DNA from: Haematococcus lacustris
Lineage: Eukaryota > Chlorophyta > Chlorophyceae > Chlamydomonadales > Haematococcaceae
Length of the DNA stretch: 64,000 nt
Assembly (NCBI GenBank): GCA_030144725.1
Contig: JASKMD010000017.1
Span: forward strand, 824,228-888,227
Reading direction: 5' to 3'
In this document: in pieces, positions 11,153 through 27,800 of the stretch
Layout: each line of letters opens with the position of its first letter
Numbering within the stretch: position 1 is the first letter of the stretch
Made by a program: the position numbers and the translations under genes
Notes under the pieces: model-generated
What the model saw: only the letters and a program-made list of their open reading frames with translations
Told to the model about the DNA's origin: nothing
The model's database searches: none

Positions 11153-11315
11153 CTCTCAACATCAACCAGCCTGCGGGTCTCCAGCTCACGTGGTGGAGTC
11201 AAGTGGTTTGGTAGGGTCGAGGTAAAGATCTCACAATCTAACAGTCTTACAAATGTTTGTTATAGATGTCTGTGAAATCTTACCTGTGTCCTTGCAAGTG
11301 GCTGCGGCCAATGGC

Positions 11316-11893
11316 GCCCCCGCCCCCGCCCCCGCCCCCGCCCCCGCCCCCGCCCCCGCCCCCGCCCCCGCCCCCGCCCCCGCCCCCGCCCCCGCCCCCG
11401 CCCCCGCCCCCGCCCCCGCCCCCGCCCCCGCCCCCGCCCCCGCCCCCGCCCCCGCCCCCGCCCCCGCCCCCGCCCCCGCCCCCGCCCCCGCCCCCGCCCC
11501 CGCCCCCGCCCCCGCCCCCGCCCCCGCCCCCGCCCCCGCCCCCGCCCCCGCCCCCGCCCCCGCCCCCGCCCCCGCCCCCGCCCCCGCCCCCGCCCCCGCC
11601 CCCGCCCCCGCCCCCGCCCCCGCCCCCGCCCCCGCCCCCGCCCCCGCCCCCGCCCCCGCCCCCGCCCCCGCCCCCGCCCCCGCCCCCGCCCCCGCCCCCG
11701 CCCCCGCCCCCGCCCCCGCCCCCGCCCCCGCCCCCGCCCCCGCCCCCGCCCCCGCCCCCGCCCCCGCCCCCGCCCCCGCCCCCGCCCCCGCCCCCGCCCC
11801 CGCCCCCGCCCCCGCCCCCGCCCCCGCCCCCGCCCCCGCCCCCGCCCCCGCCCCCGCCCCCGCCCCCGCCCCCGCCCCCGCCCCCGCCCCCGC
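11316..11893. repeat. (GCCCCC)n hexamer tract, about 96 units
   Basis: 578 bp of almost perfect GCCCCC/GGGGGC repeat. All frames stay open and read Ala-Pro, poly-Pro, Ala-Gly or poly-Gly, but no real gene signals border it. The G-rich strand would readily form G-quadruplexes. Confidence 0.98.
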
Positions 11894-12078
11894 CGGCTCG
11901 ATGACAGGTGCAGTTCCGGACAGGCGCAGTTCGCTCATTGATGCCACTATCTACCACATAAACATTCGACAGTGAGCAGCTGAGGTGTGTCCGCAGTCTT
12001 TTGCGCTGGGATGGCCTCAAATGCAAGAAGTGACGCGCCGCTTGCCAGGAGGCGCGCTGTAGAACGCAAGTGTCAGTG

Positions 12079-12155
12079 CGATAAATGCTATCGAAAACGG
12101 TGCATTTTGTAGTGAGGAATTGCATGAAGATTACCAACCCCATGTTGGGGCCTCG
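12079..12155 (+). repeat. Dispersed ~75-bp sequence, copy 1
   Basis: Contains 'gctatcgaaaacggtgca' and 'gattaccaaccccatgttgg', the latter a small hairpin (CCAAC...GTTGG). Similar blocks occur at 60272-60345 (first half) and 63370-63435 (both halves), in the same orientation. Copies 1 and 3 lie 30-370 bp upstream of predicted starts (12452 and 63463), so it could be promoter-like or an old transposon end. Confidence 0.55.
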
Positions 12156-12451
12156 ACTGATGGGCTGCTTACTAAGACCCTTGGCTGCAGTCACAGGAGT
12201 ACTTGAACCTGCCTGAGATTCAATAATGACAATGCCAAACACTGACTGGCTGGCGTGGACACAACAACTTGGTGGCGTGCCATGTCTGCGGTGCATCGAA
12301 AAAAGCTGCAGCCCAACACAATGCCACAAAGCAGATGGGCTGCAAAATGCTGTCACTGCCTTCCTTAAAAGCGCTGCGCCTCTAAACCGCATAGCGCCGT
12401 CTGGTCAGCAGCAGTGGCAGTCGAGATTAGCGCCAGTGTTTGCCCACAGCA

Positions 12452-16222
<3,771 letters not shown>

Positions 16223-16371
16223 CAGCCCGCGGTCAACTTGACACGCCCAACCCCTGTATTTCAGGGCGACCTCATCCCCCACCCACCCATGTCCCATTGG
16301 ACGGTGGATGGTTGGCCGCACTCCGGTTGGATGGCAACCTGTTCTGAGCCATGGTTCTAGTAAGCCGCAGA

Positions 16372-16405
16372 CCCTACACCAGGGGTACATCAGTTAAACG
16401 ACTAA
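16372..16405 (+). repeat. Left terminal inverted repeat of the CACTA-like element
   Basis: Pairs with 34847-34880 on the other strand with one mismatch, at the twentieth position. The repeat includes AGTTAAACGACTA, which is also the motif repeated in the subterminal regions. Confidence 0.9.
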
Positions 16406-17003
16406 ACTAGTCAGTTATCACACTTAACCTAGTTTAAGGCCACCTCGCCGAGTTGAACGAAACCAGTTTAACTAGTGTGGGACCAACATGTACCTAGATC
16501 AGAGGAAGAGGCTCCGGCGATGCGAATCAGACCAGCCCAAAGTTTTGTGCCTGTGCAAGCTATGTTACGGCCTGAAATACTTGGTGCCAGTGCACGTTCG
16601 GTGCGCCAACGCGCACGTCAAAGCTGAAGGTTGTGACCATGCGGTCAACTACGTCTATCCCGAGGGCGCAACAGGCAAGTTCCCACTCCTGAAGGTAGGA
16701 AGTCTAAACGCTTTACGTTCGACGTCTTTTCAAACTGTCGCAATTTCAAATTGTCAATCACCGATGCAGATCTTCAGCCTCCTGCGCTTGCTCTTGATCC
16801 CACTCCTCCTCGTCCTCATGAACTGGAGGAGGCTGTGGAGGAGCCGTTGCCAGCCGACCCTGACTTAGAGCAGGTGCCAGGTGGCATTGATATGGATGTG
16901 GAGGCCGCTGAGCGTAAGTTGTTAAGCATGCTCATGGAGGTTTCTCGCTGCGCACGTACACAATTGCCTGTAACTCCGCACACCACCTTACAAAGCACGC
17001 GAA

Positions 17004-20000
17004 ATGGAGGCGACTGATAGTTGGAACGTCAACGCAAATTTCGAGACGGCGGGGACGATGGATGCAGTCAGTCACTGCATAAGCCAGCTCCCCGGTAAGC
17101 GCCACGCGAGATATGGTCGAGCCGTTATAGCCGCCATCCTCCTCCTACTCCACCTGCAGCTGACACATTGCTGCGGCTCTACCATCGCACCCCTACCTAC
17201 GCACACCGCTTCCCTTTGCCATAACCTAGTCGTGCAGGAGTTACAACAGCCAGGGCAATACAACAGCAGCCGAGTCGACCTGAATGGGGAGAGGCATCAC
17301 GATTGCGACTGCCAGCACGCAACCGCGCACACCACTTGCCCTGCCCATACCACATCGCCTAGGGCACAGTCCCGAAGCCAGTTCTCAAACCAAAGGGCAC
17401 AGACCCGATGGCTAGGCATAAATCCAAGGGCACAGACCCGAGGACCAGACACATACCAAAGGGCACAGACCCGGCGGCTAAACCCAAGGGCAGAAACCCG
17501 AGGGATACATGCAAACCCGAAGGCACAGACCCGACGGACAAACAACCTAAGAACACACCTCCATTGGGTTGACATGAACTGTACCATCTCCAGTCACATA
17601 GCAAGACACGATGCCTGCCAACTGGACACTCTCAAAGAACTGCCATATTGTACCTGCCTCCATCACGCAGGACAAAAGGCGCAGGTCACTGTCAAGATAG
17701 GGGCCACCACAGCCTTCAACAAGGTGGCCCTGGGCAGGGCCCTTCCGGCCAGGCTGTACACCGGTCCCACAGCAGCAGGCTACCTGATCAACAGAAGGAG
17801 GATTGACCCCCGGCTCACCAACCTGCCAGCTGCAGCCCTCTCTGGGTACACAGCCAACCGCCCTATGACCATGCTATGGACAGGACACATCCTCAAGACC
17901 GAGCCGCTGTCCACAGACTGCATCCTTCCCATGATGAACAAGACCCACAGCAAGGAAACCACGGCAGCCCAGCTGGAGCGGTGGACAGCTGGGGCCATTG
18001 GGCCCAATGCGGAAAGCAGCATCACTGCGGAGGACAGCAGGACCTTCAAGCTAGGGCCCCCCAGGGCCCCGTTCGATTGCATCCCCGCCAAGTACACAGA
18101 GCAGCGCCTACCCTCGGACATCCCAGCCATACTGGCAGCCCATGCCAGCAGCCCCTACCTCACAGACGTAGCAACTGAACATGGCGTAACTCTGGGCAGA
18201 ATGAACCTCATCTTGCAAGAGGACCAGGCACAAACCTGTCAGTACTCCACCAAGGTGACCATCCATCTTCAACCACACGCGGGCTGCCAGCAGCTAGGCC
18301 TCAGCCACAGCGAGCGCAGCAGACCTACTCCCCCAGCGCTCATGAGACAGGCCATACACTCAGCTGCTGCCGGGATAGTACTGGCTGATATGGGGGCCCC
18401 TTGCAGCAGCAGCGCAGAATGGGATGCGTACGCAGCTAAGCAGGGGGCAGATCAGGGGAACCTCGCAGTCCTCCAAGCCCTCAGTCCCAGCGCTGTCACC
18501 CAAGGACAAGGTCAGATGGACTACACTATCCACAGCGACAACCCACAGCTGGAACAGCTCCTGAGCAGATACCGCAGCATTCAGGTGGAGATTGCTGGGG
18601 TGTTCACCATCACCATCAGCGCAGCTACCCCCCCGGCAGCGCCTGGCCTTGGCATGCCAGCTAAAAAGCAGCCAGGGGTGTTCAACCCAGACGACCTACT
18701 GAGCCTGCTGTATCTGCTGCAAGACACCCACCTGGCAACCAACCCTAACCCCATAGGCCAACTCATCAAAGGCAACAGTGTTGAAGGCGCTCGCTGGAGG
18801 GACACGGCAGGCAAAGGCCAAGTGCGGCCCCTCAGCTTCTCCAGCGTCTATGGGGACGTCATCACCCCCATGAGGGATGCAGAAGGGAGATACCTGGAGC
18901 TGACCTACACGCACCCCATCACCCAACAGGTGGGAAATGCTAAGCCCACCAACCCAACACAAACATCAGCCCACCACAACCACAATGCCGCAACCACCAT
19001 CACTGTAGCAAGATCTCTGTACATACTCGCTAATGTTGATGCCACACAGGAAAGCTCAATAAAGCTGAGGGGGAGCACCGCCCCCCAGGGGGCGGTCCTT
19101 GCGTTCTGCACACCTGAGGGCCACCCTCTCAACCAGAGGAGACTGGAGACTGCGGCGCATCTCATCCTTATCCCGGCCAGCAGGCAAGACGCCCTGAGCA
19201 TGATAGCTGCCATGCAACAGCTCAGAGGACTGACCCAGTCAGCTGGCAGCCGCACCTACCTCGGCATCCAGAGCAGATGGCTGGGCGGTGGGCGCCGCAG
19301 CAGGGAGCCAGTGTGGCTTGCAGACATCAAGGACCCCATCCCTGGCAACCCTGCAAGGACAGTGGCAGTCACGCTGGCAGAGAACTTCAACACCACCGGC
19401 CTCCACTACACGCCTGACCAGGGGGCCTTCACGCTGAGGGCAGTGGTGGCCATGGCCAAGCCAAGCACGATGCAGGACATCCCAGGAGCCAACGTCCTGC
19501 ATGACATCCAATCGGCGGCCACAGATGCGCTGGTGCAAGCTCGAGTGGCTACCACAGGCCAACTGGACTACCTCAAGGCAGTGAAGGATGCTCGGGCCCA
19601 GGTTGCCCAGGCTGCAGAGGAGACCCTTGAGCCAGAGGCACCAGGAGGCTGGGGTCTCAGGGTCCCCGTGCAGTCGGACGAGATGCAACCCCTGCCCCCT
19701 AGCGCGCCCACCCTACCTTCCTCAGCTGCAGCCCCCCCTCCCCCTACATGGGGGACCAGTGGTAGGGGCAAGAGCCTGCCCCCTCACGCCCCAGCCAAGG
19801 CCAGCCGGGGCCCAACCCCAGCTGCACAAGCACGTGGGTTTCCCCCTGGAGGGCGAGGCAACGGCAGCAGGGGAGGCAGCAGCAGGGGAAACAGCAGCAG
19901 AGGCAACAGCAGCCGAGGCAGCAGCGGCAGCCTGGGTGACTTTGACAATCTGACCATCGACACCGGCACCCTGGCCCTGCCTCAGGTACTACAACCCAAC

Positions 20001-21096
20001 TGCACCACACCCATGGCCATGCACGCAATCCACCACCCACTGCCCACCCGAACTTTGATACCAGCTCAGCATGCCACACCAAAAGCAACGCAACCTGACA
20101 AGCAACCACCCCATCCTCAACAACACCCAAAAGGCCCCTGTGCTGCTCACCACATGCACAGGCCCCACTTGGACAGTCAGGAGCCGGAGCAGGCCTGGAC
20201 CCGGCCCCGGGAGGAGCACCTGGCTTGGCTGCAACAACAGGCAAGTAACCTAACACCACAGTGCCAAACCATACGCTTGACACACTCCCAACATGCACCC
20301 ATCCCACAACCCGGTTTAACACTGATCCCCAAACCACATAGTACACACGACACCTGCATGCCACCTTCTGCAGGGGGCGGAGGTGACCAAGTGACCGCGG
20401 GGGCGGGCATCACCACGTGGAAGGACGCCGTTCGGTTGGGCCACAGCACCCAGGTGACCACAGCAGCAGCGGGAGCACCACCCCCATGTCAGCCTACCCC
20501 CCACTTACTCACCCTCACACACAGCAACACAACCACTAACGGATCAGACACCATGCTGTGGACCAACAATACTCAATGGACACTCATCCGCAGGCAGTAT
20601 CACCTGCCCCTACCTCTGGATCAGAGCGAGACCAAAGACGCCCAAGACTGGAGACTGGCATCAACACCAGGGGACTCAACCTCAGCTGGATCTTTAACGC
20701 GGCAGCAGGGGAAGGGCCAGAGACTGGTAAGAACACATGGACGCACTCCCAATACCACACATCGCACGGACACCACAAGCCCACCCCCTCACCTGCCTAA
20801 CCGCATAGAGCACACTCCCTACACACCCCTACCCATGACGAACCCCCATGACTGCCCTTGCACAGGCGTCACCCCCGAGGGGGATGCTGAGACTGGCACG
20901 GAAGCAGAGCAGCCCCATGGGGACACTATGAATGAGGTGAGTGGCATGACATGCATGACACACCACACAGCACAATATGTATGGACACACATGCACCATG
21001 ACTTGTGCACCCCGCCGCCCACAGGAACCCCTGGAAGACCAGCCTGGATCGAGTGGGGATACTCTGGCTCAGGAAGACGTCGTGCCAATGGAGTGA
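17004..21096 (+). CDS. Retrotransposon ORF1 (nucleic-acid-binding type, probably spliced)
   Basis: Starts at the ATG 67 bp from the 5' end. Residues from about 223 to 994 look like a folded protein followed by a Pro-rich stretch and an RG/GGSSRGNSS-rich tail (about 945-980), which suggests RNA binding; no zinc knuckle is visible. After residue 994 five segments have intron-like ends: 19986-20161, 20241-20373 (GC-AG), 20454-20593, 20727-20865, 20937-21024. Joining the exons gives a sensible acidic tail (GINTRGLNLSWIF, VTPEGDAETGTEAEQ, EEPLEDQPGSSGDTLAQEDV) and a TGA at 21094-21096, i.e. about 1138 aa. A sixth candidate intron, 17095-17670 (576 bp, a multiple of three), would remove a part made of RAQTR repeats and shorten it to about 946 aa. 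Unspliced, the same frame stays open into ORF2. The role is presumably to package the element's RNA (inference). Confidence 0.7.
17350..17560 (+). repeat. Imperfect RAQTR-coding tandem repeat
   Basis: Six to seven units containing 'agggcacagacccga' at a spacing of about 30 bp, reading (P/Q)RAQTR in the long frame (about residues 117-182). It lies inside the candidate 576-bp intron of ORF1. It could be a coding repeat, a splicing or regulatory repeat, or both. Confidence 0.75.
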
Positions 21097-21830
21097 GACA
21101 AACGATGACCACTGAGATGGCAGCGAATATCACCTCCAGCTGCCTAGCGTACAACTCCAGCTGCCTAGCGTACAGCTGCCTAGCGTACACTCAGCACAAG
21201 TTGCCTCTTAGGGGCCGCCAAGCCACTATTCAGGCCATGCACCTAGACAGACGCAGCAACAGCATCGCGACCTGTCAATGGGGTCACCGGGATATGCTCC
21301 CTTGTAAGACCCAACACACCTGCTCCCCACACAGACAACACAAGTTAGAACGAAGGGGCAGCCACACATGGCCAGCCACACACACCCCACACCCGCCTCT
21401 AACCCACATCCTTGGCCCACTTCAACCCCCAATCGGACACCCGGGCTGGAAACCACTAAACCAGCCTAACCTACGCCCCACCACCGACATCCTACTAATA
21501 GGAGCCGTGATGTGGACCCTTATCAGATTAGGAAGCCACCACACTACAACACCCACCAAAGCTCAATCACAACGGTGCATTAGGCGACAACGTAAGAGAC
21601 TTACTAAGCTCGCAGCTACTCTCCATGTCACTACCTACAATTGGCTCCACGGCATGGATGGTAATACCACCAGACTATGGGCTATAAATAGCATGGCGTA
21701 CCAAACTAAAACGTATATGAAGGGGCATACATGCAGTAACACCACGACTGTACACCAATACAACACTACCATCCAAGCCTATATGACCCACCGCACGAAC
21801 CCGCACACCCCCGCATCCATTAACGTACGA

Positions 21831-24800
21831 ATGCTGACCTGGGAAGCTATTTCATACCTCACCCACATAAGCTGGCTACTTATGGCATCGGGAGACGTCG
21901 AACCCAACCCTGGCCCTGAGGGACTCCATTTTGAGAAACAAGTGGCCTCCCATTGCCAAATACATGCTCTCAATCACGCCGCGGGGCATCAATGGCTCAC
22001 CAACCAGGACCTGGCCAACTTCCACATGTCGGAGCTGAGCGCCAGACACGGCGACCAGCGCACGATGTGGGCGCTCGCCAGAGACGAGCAAGGCGCTTGC
22101 AATGACACGGTCATCAACCTCTATCTAACATCACACTACGGCCTCTCCACACACAGTGTGGGGCACCTGCGCACACGGAAGGACTGGTCCACCCGCAACC
22201 TTGACGTGCTATCAGCCACCCACGGCACGCATGCCTTCCTTTGCAAAGCCCCGACCCACAGTATGGCGATAAGGAAGCACAATGGTACTTGGTACCTTCT
22301 AGACTCGCAAGCGGAAGCGCCTACACTACTACATACCACCAGCAACAACACATACCACACGGCCTGCGAAGTACAAGTTATTATCAGTATACCAAACCAC
22401 ACGGAGGCAATGGCTGTGGCACGCAGCAGGGCAAGGCTAGGGCCCATCATCAGCAGCCCACCAGATACACACATCCCCTACATGGAACGCCAACACAAAC
22501 AGTGCTGCCTGGTGCATGCCCTCAACATGGCCGTGGGGAAACCTATGATTAAGCCCGAGGACGTTATCACCCACTGTAGATCGCTCGGCACACACATCCA
22601 AGACCTAGCCAACAAGGCAAGGCGGGAGCACAGATCGATACCACTACACAGTAGCCTCCCACACATCTACGAGGAATCTGGCAACTTCACCATCTCCACC
22701 ATCAATCACTACCTATACCATTACCACAAGGACCTCCACCTATGCCCTACCACCACAGAGCATACACTTGACCACATCACACCTGAGCTCCTCAACACGC
22801 TCACTGGCAATGTAGACAGCTACACCAACACAGCTGCCATTCTCATCACCAACAATCACGCTACCACCATCCGCCGCATAGATCACGCATGGCAATGGCT
22901 GGACTCGGAACGCGGCCACCCACGTCGGTTGGACACCCCGGAAGACTGGCTCCAGCTGCACGGCATGCTCGTTCAAATTAAAAAGGGCGACGCGGCTAAT
23001 ACCAACCTCATCCATCCACTATGCTGGCTAGCTGACCCTACAAGGCGCGCCACCACGGAGCAGCTGGAACAACATCTACGCACCACACACATCGACCTTA
23101 CTACTCAAGACTTGGGGACACAACCCGCGCACAGCCCCCGACCAGACCGGCCGCTACCCAAGATCGCCACTGCACAACCAGCGAGTTCTAAGCGCACAGG
23201 AACAGCCACCGAAGACATGAACGCCGGGCCGCGACTGCGCCAAGTCGCTCCCACAGTCACTCTTCCCACTCTACAAGACCGGTCAAGCAACAGTAAACGG
23301 CCCACGTCATCGGGCACCATCGTAGATAAAAGACGGACCAAGCCAAGGGCACAACCTAAGGACTCGCACACGCAAACCCTGATGTACAGATACCTAAACA
23401 CAGCCCCCACTCCACCCCCCGCCGCCACCCCCAAAACACCGCAACCCCCCACCGATAACCTACCTGAGCACCCAGGACCACACCCACAACACAGCACCTT
23501 GCCAACACAGCCACAACCAACACATAATCGACAGCATATCACACTAACGACCCTGAATGTCAGAAGCCTCCATAGGTCAAGGAACGACGTCCTCAACCTT
23601 GTGCACCAGCACAGCCCGGACATCTTGATCCTAACTGAGACCATGACCCAGCCCAGGAGCAACAATCCAGGCTCTGGTTGGTTGAAGAGAGTCATGCCAG
23701 ACTATACGATACACCGGCACAGAGGCCACAGTGAAGTACTACTAGGCATCAAACACAACTTAGCCATCCAAATGCAAACCACTATGCTTTCACCGAGCAC
23801 TGAGGCTGAGGTAAATGCACGATGCGTCATCCTGACCCTCAACCAACACCAGTGCGAACAGCTCACCATCATCGCCACGTACTGGCCGTCGGGATCCAAT
23901 GGCGAAGCGCTCTCACTGCGCGAGAAAATGCAAGAGCATATACGAACAGCCACTGGGCACCTGCCCGGCTCACTTATCCTGGCGGGAGATATCAACGCCA
24001 CGATGAAAACAGAGGATCGCTCCGAGCACACTGAATACACACAAGACAGCATGATGAGGGGGTTCGCCACAGAAATGCACCTGATAGAAGCGGACCCCGG
24101 CGACCGGGCCTGGACCTACCAACAACCGCACTGCAACAGCCGCATAGACGCTATCCTAACACGCGACGCAAGACACGGCCCTGAGCACCGCACGCACGTC
24201 CATACCAACGCCTATCTCAGCGACCACAGGCCACTCACCGCCACACTGAATACAACCCGCCTAGGCATAGACCTGGCAGCCCCACACAAACCACCGAAGC
24301 ACAGCCATACCATCCTCACCACCCCCATTACCAATAAGGACAGGGAAGCCTACCGCCTGGCAGTGCAACAACCCAGCTCAGGCGTCCCACAATTACATGC
24401 AGAACTGACAGCCTTCTTAGCCCCCATATACACAGAGGCTACCCACCACCTGGCTACACTTGGCAGGACCAACCCTCAACAACCACAACGCCTGACATCA
24501 GTGGCAGGACGCCCGGCCAGGGAAGCTGTAGACACCGCAGCCACCATGCTCACAAACCTCCTACAAACCTGCAGGACGGCAGCCATAAAGACATGCAACA
24601 CTAAGACCCTCACAAGGGGAGGCCAGCACTACCAACGCAGGACCATGTGCAGGATTAGACTGGCACTGGGCAGAAAGCTTAAGACCGCTAGAGACCTTAG
24701 CCGGAAGGCTAACTCCCTATTTAAGCAAACCAACGTGCACCCGACAATCGACGAACTCATTCCAGAGACAGATGCGACGAACGAAGAGATCAGGGACGCG

Positions 24801-27800
24801 GTGCAAGCGCGACAGGGTGAAGACCCAACCGAAAATCACGTGCAGGCCGCGCTAGCCCAACTGGCCAATACGTACCGCGACCAAATCCACCAACTAGACG
24901 ACGATGACTCCGCACTCGCCATCGCACAAGCTCGTGTCAGAATGCAACAACTGATCAGCACCCAGCCCAAGAAGGCTAACAAACGTATCCTACGCCCGTC
25001 CCGCACCGACCACAAAGGCCTGCAGGCGCTAGCTGATCCTGACACCAAAACCATATGCACCGCCCCCGCCGACCTCAACCGGATAGTCACCGCCGCATAT
25101 GGGCAGAAGCTGTCGGCCCCGACCCCCAAGACTGGCCACTACACCAACAAACAGACAAGAAACTACCCGTGGGCTCGCGCCAAAGCAGACGACGCCTTCT
25201 CTATGCACGCATGCCAAAACATACACTGGCTGCACACAGCCATCATGGACAAGGCAGGCTTCCAGGAATGCATCAGCAGGCTGGCAGGAGGCAAAGCCCC
25301 GGGACCAGACGGCGTGGAAAATGAAATCATCAAGATGCTGCCATGGGAGATGCGGGAAACCATCCACCAGCTCTTCATCATCATGTGGGCAACAGGCTGC
25401 ACACCCACCACGTGGAAGACCAGTGACACGTGCCTGCTCTACAAGGACAAGGGGCAAGAAACGGACCTCAACTCCTACAGGCCAGTGGGACTAGCCAACA
25501 CCGTTTATAAGCTGTGGACCAGCCTCATTACCAAGACACTGTCTGAGTATGCTGAAGCTAATGGGATGCTCAGCAAGAACCAGGCTGGGTTCCGCTCCCA
25601 CAGGAACACCACACAACAGCTACAGATGCTTGTCATGGCCCTTGAGGATGCCAAGCTGGCCAAGGCGGATATCTACGCGCTCCTGGTCGACTTCACCAGC
25701 GCGTTCAACACCACCTGCCAAGACAAACTACTCTGGATCATGCATGACCTAGGCTTCCCCACGGACGCGACCGACGCAGTTAAGGACCTATACACGGGCG
25801 CTACAACGCGCTTTAAAACACCCTACGGCCACACTGACCCGGTATCCGTCAACCGGGGCACCATACAGGGCGATTCTCTCTCGCCCTTCCTATTTCTCAT
25901 TTACATCGAACCCCTCCTGCGGTGGCTGCAAGTCGGCGCGAGGGGCTATAAATTCAAATCAGCAACGGCCGACAGCGGGGAACACACCACCGTCAGCAGC
26001 GTCGACTATGCGGACGACATAGCTATACTCTGCAACACCCTTCGCAACCTCCGATGCCAAGCGGACAAACTCTCGGCCTTCTCGGACTGGGGTCACCTCA
26101 TCATCTCACACAGTAAAACCCTCGCAACAGCGGCGCTCCATCACTCGGTCGAAACCGGCATGTGCAGCAACGCGGCCGAAGCGGACAAGCGGGCCCGCCA
26201 CCAACTCCAAACCGTCAGCCTACAAGGGAAACCCGTCACCTACCACCGCCCGACCTCACCCTTCACCTACCTGGGGGTGCTCATCACCATGACGTTGGAC
26301 TGGAAACCACAACACACAGCTATGATTACCCAGCTCCGCCAAAAACTTGAGAGACTCAGACGCTCCTTTGCTAGCGCTAGACAGGCCATACACATCATCC
26401 GCACGGCCATCATACCCAGCCTAGCCTACAGCTTCTGTGCCGTGCCCTGCACCCCAGGGGACCTTGAGCTGTACGACAGGTCCATCAATCAATGCGTGAA
26501 GCTTAAACTCAGACTCCCCCTTGGAACGCCCAATGCCATCATCAGGGAAGACGCCGAGAAGCTAGGCATGGGCATCAGCTCCACAGCCCAGGAATACCAC
26601 GCTCGCAACACGACAGCCCTCATACACAGTCTCCAGTCCACAGATGTGGCACACGCCCACATATCGAGGAGCATGCTGCACAAACAAATCACATGGCTCA
26701 GTACCCAGGCTAGCACACAAGGACACCGCATGCTCACCCTCCTTCATCACACCCTTAGGGCACGGCAGCTAGTCTATGCCTCTATATCCGGACTGTCGGC
26801 CACGGAAGAGGGGCTACCTCTCTACCATGAAGAGTGCCAAACACTCGGCCGCCTCATCACACAGGCCAGCAGCTCTCAAGCACACGATGTCGTCAGCGCC
26901 AGCATCACCTGCCTCAAAAGCCTAGGCATCACGCACGCTTCTGAACTCAGCTGCAAGGGCAACACACACATCATCACCGGTAGCATGCTCACTTCAAAGT
27001 ACGGGAAAAAGGTCAAGCAGAAGCACATCATCGCTCTCAACACACTAGCGGCCATGGCGGCCCAACCCTCATGCCCAGACGCGACCGCAACGCGTGCCAT
27101 CCGAGACAGCCGCAACACATCACTCGACCTCCCGCCCGACCAGCGCAAAATCACAACATGGGCCGCGGGCCTCACGGAACTTGCGCCCACACCCGCAGTG
27201 CCAGACACCAGAACTCGCTATATGGATATGAAAGCGTATGCGGTCAAGCACGTAACTCAACCGGCAACGGCGGACCGGACCGCAGCGGCACCCGCAGCCC
27301 ACGAGGTCATTAGGACGAGCTCACGTCTGCTGAAACGAGAGCAACGAGCAACACAATCGGCCCCAACGAAGCCCACTCCACCCAAGGCGGGCACGAAACG
27401 GAACAATGAGGGCAGACAGACACAAACTATCCCGCAGGATATAGTGCGCATAGTAGGCCTTGACCTCCCAGGACTCTCCAGCTGGAAGGTGGATAAAGCC
27501 TGCCGTTGTAAACCCAAGAAGCTAGGCTGCATACTAGGGGCCATGTACGGCCACCAAGAGGCCATTACCAGCATAGATGGCTGGCAATGGGACGGCATCA
27601 ACAAGGAAAACTACTACAAGGTACATTGGAAGCCCACAGTCATAGACAGATGGGCTTTACCACTATGTGCAGAAGAAGGCTATACACCCACACACATAGA
27701 GACCATCAGCAGGGAAGAGGCTAAGGACGTGTGCACCTGTGAGTTGTGCTGGCTACCAAAAGGAGACAGCCCAATGTGCCACAACTGCAAGAGGGCCTAC

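Larger units (their letters stand above)
9958..12451. other. Repeat-rich spacer between the ARM-TIR and glycosyltransferase genes
   Basis: Divergent intergenic region holding repeat D (two copies), the hAT-type MITEs, a partial repeat A, a 29-bp tandem pair around 10685-10735 ('gccagcaatgatcttcgttg'), the (GCCCCC)n tract and one copy of the sequence shared with 60272-60345 and 63370-63435. I see no protein-coding gene; the several long ORFs at 11231-12392 are frames of the hexamer repeat. Confidence 0.7.

Noticed and set aside
11231..12392. Several ORFs of 210-370 codons on both strands (Ala-Pro, poly-Pro, Ala-Gly, poly-Gly)
   Set aside because: They are the frames of the GCCCCC hexamer array; every frame is open and no flanking domain or splice pattern supports a gene.
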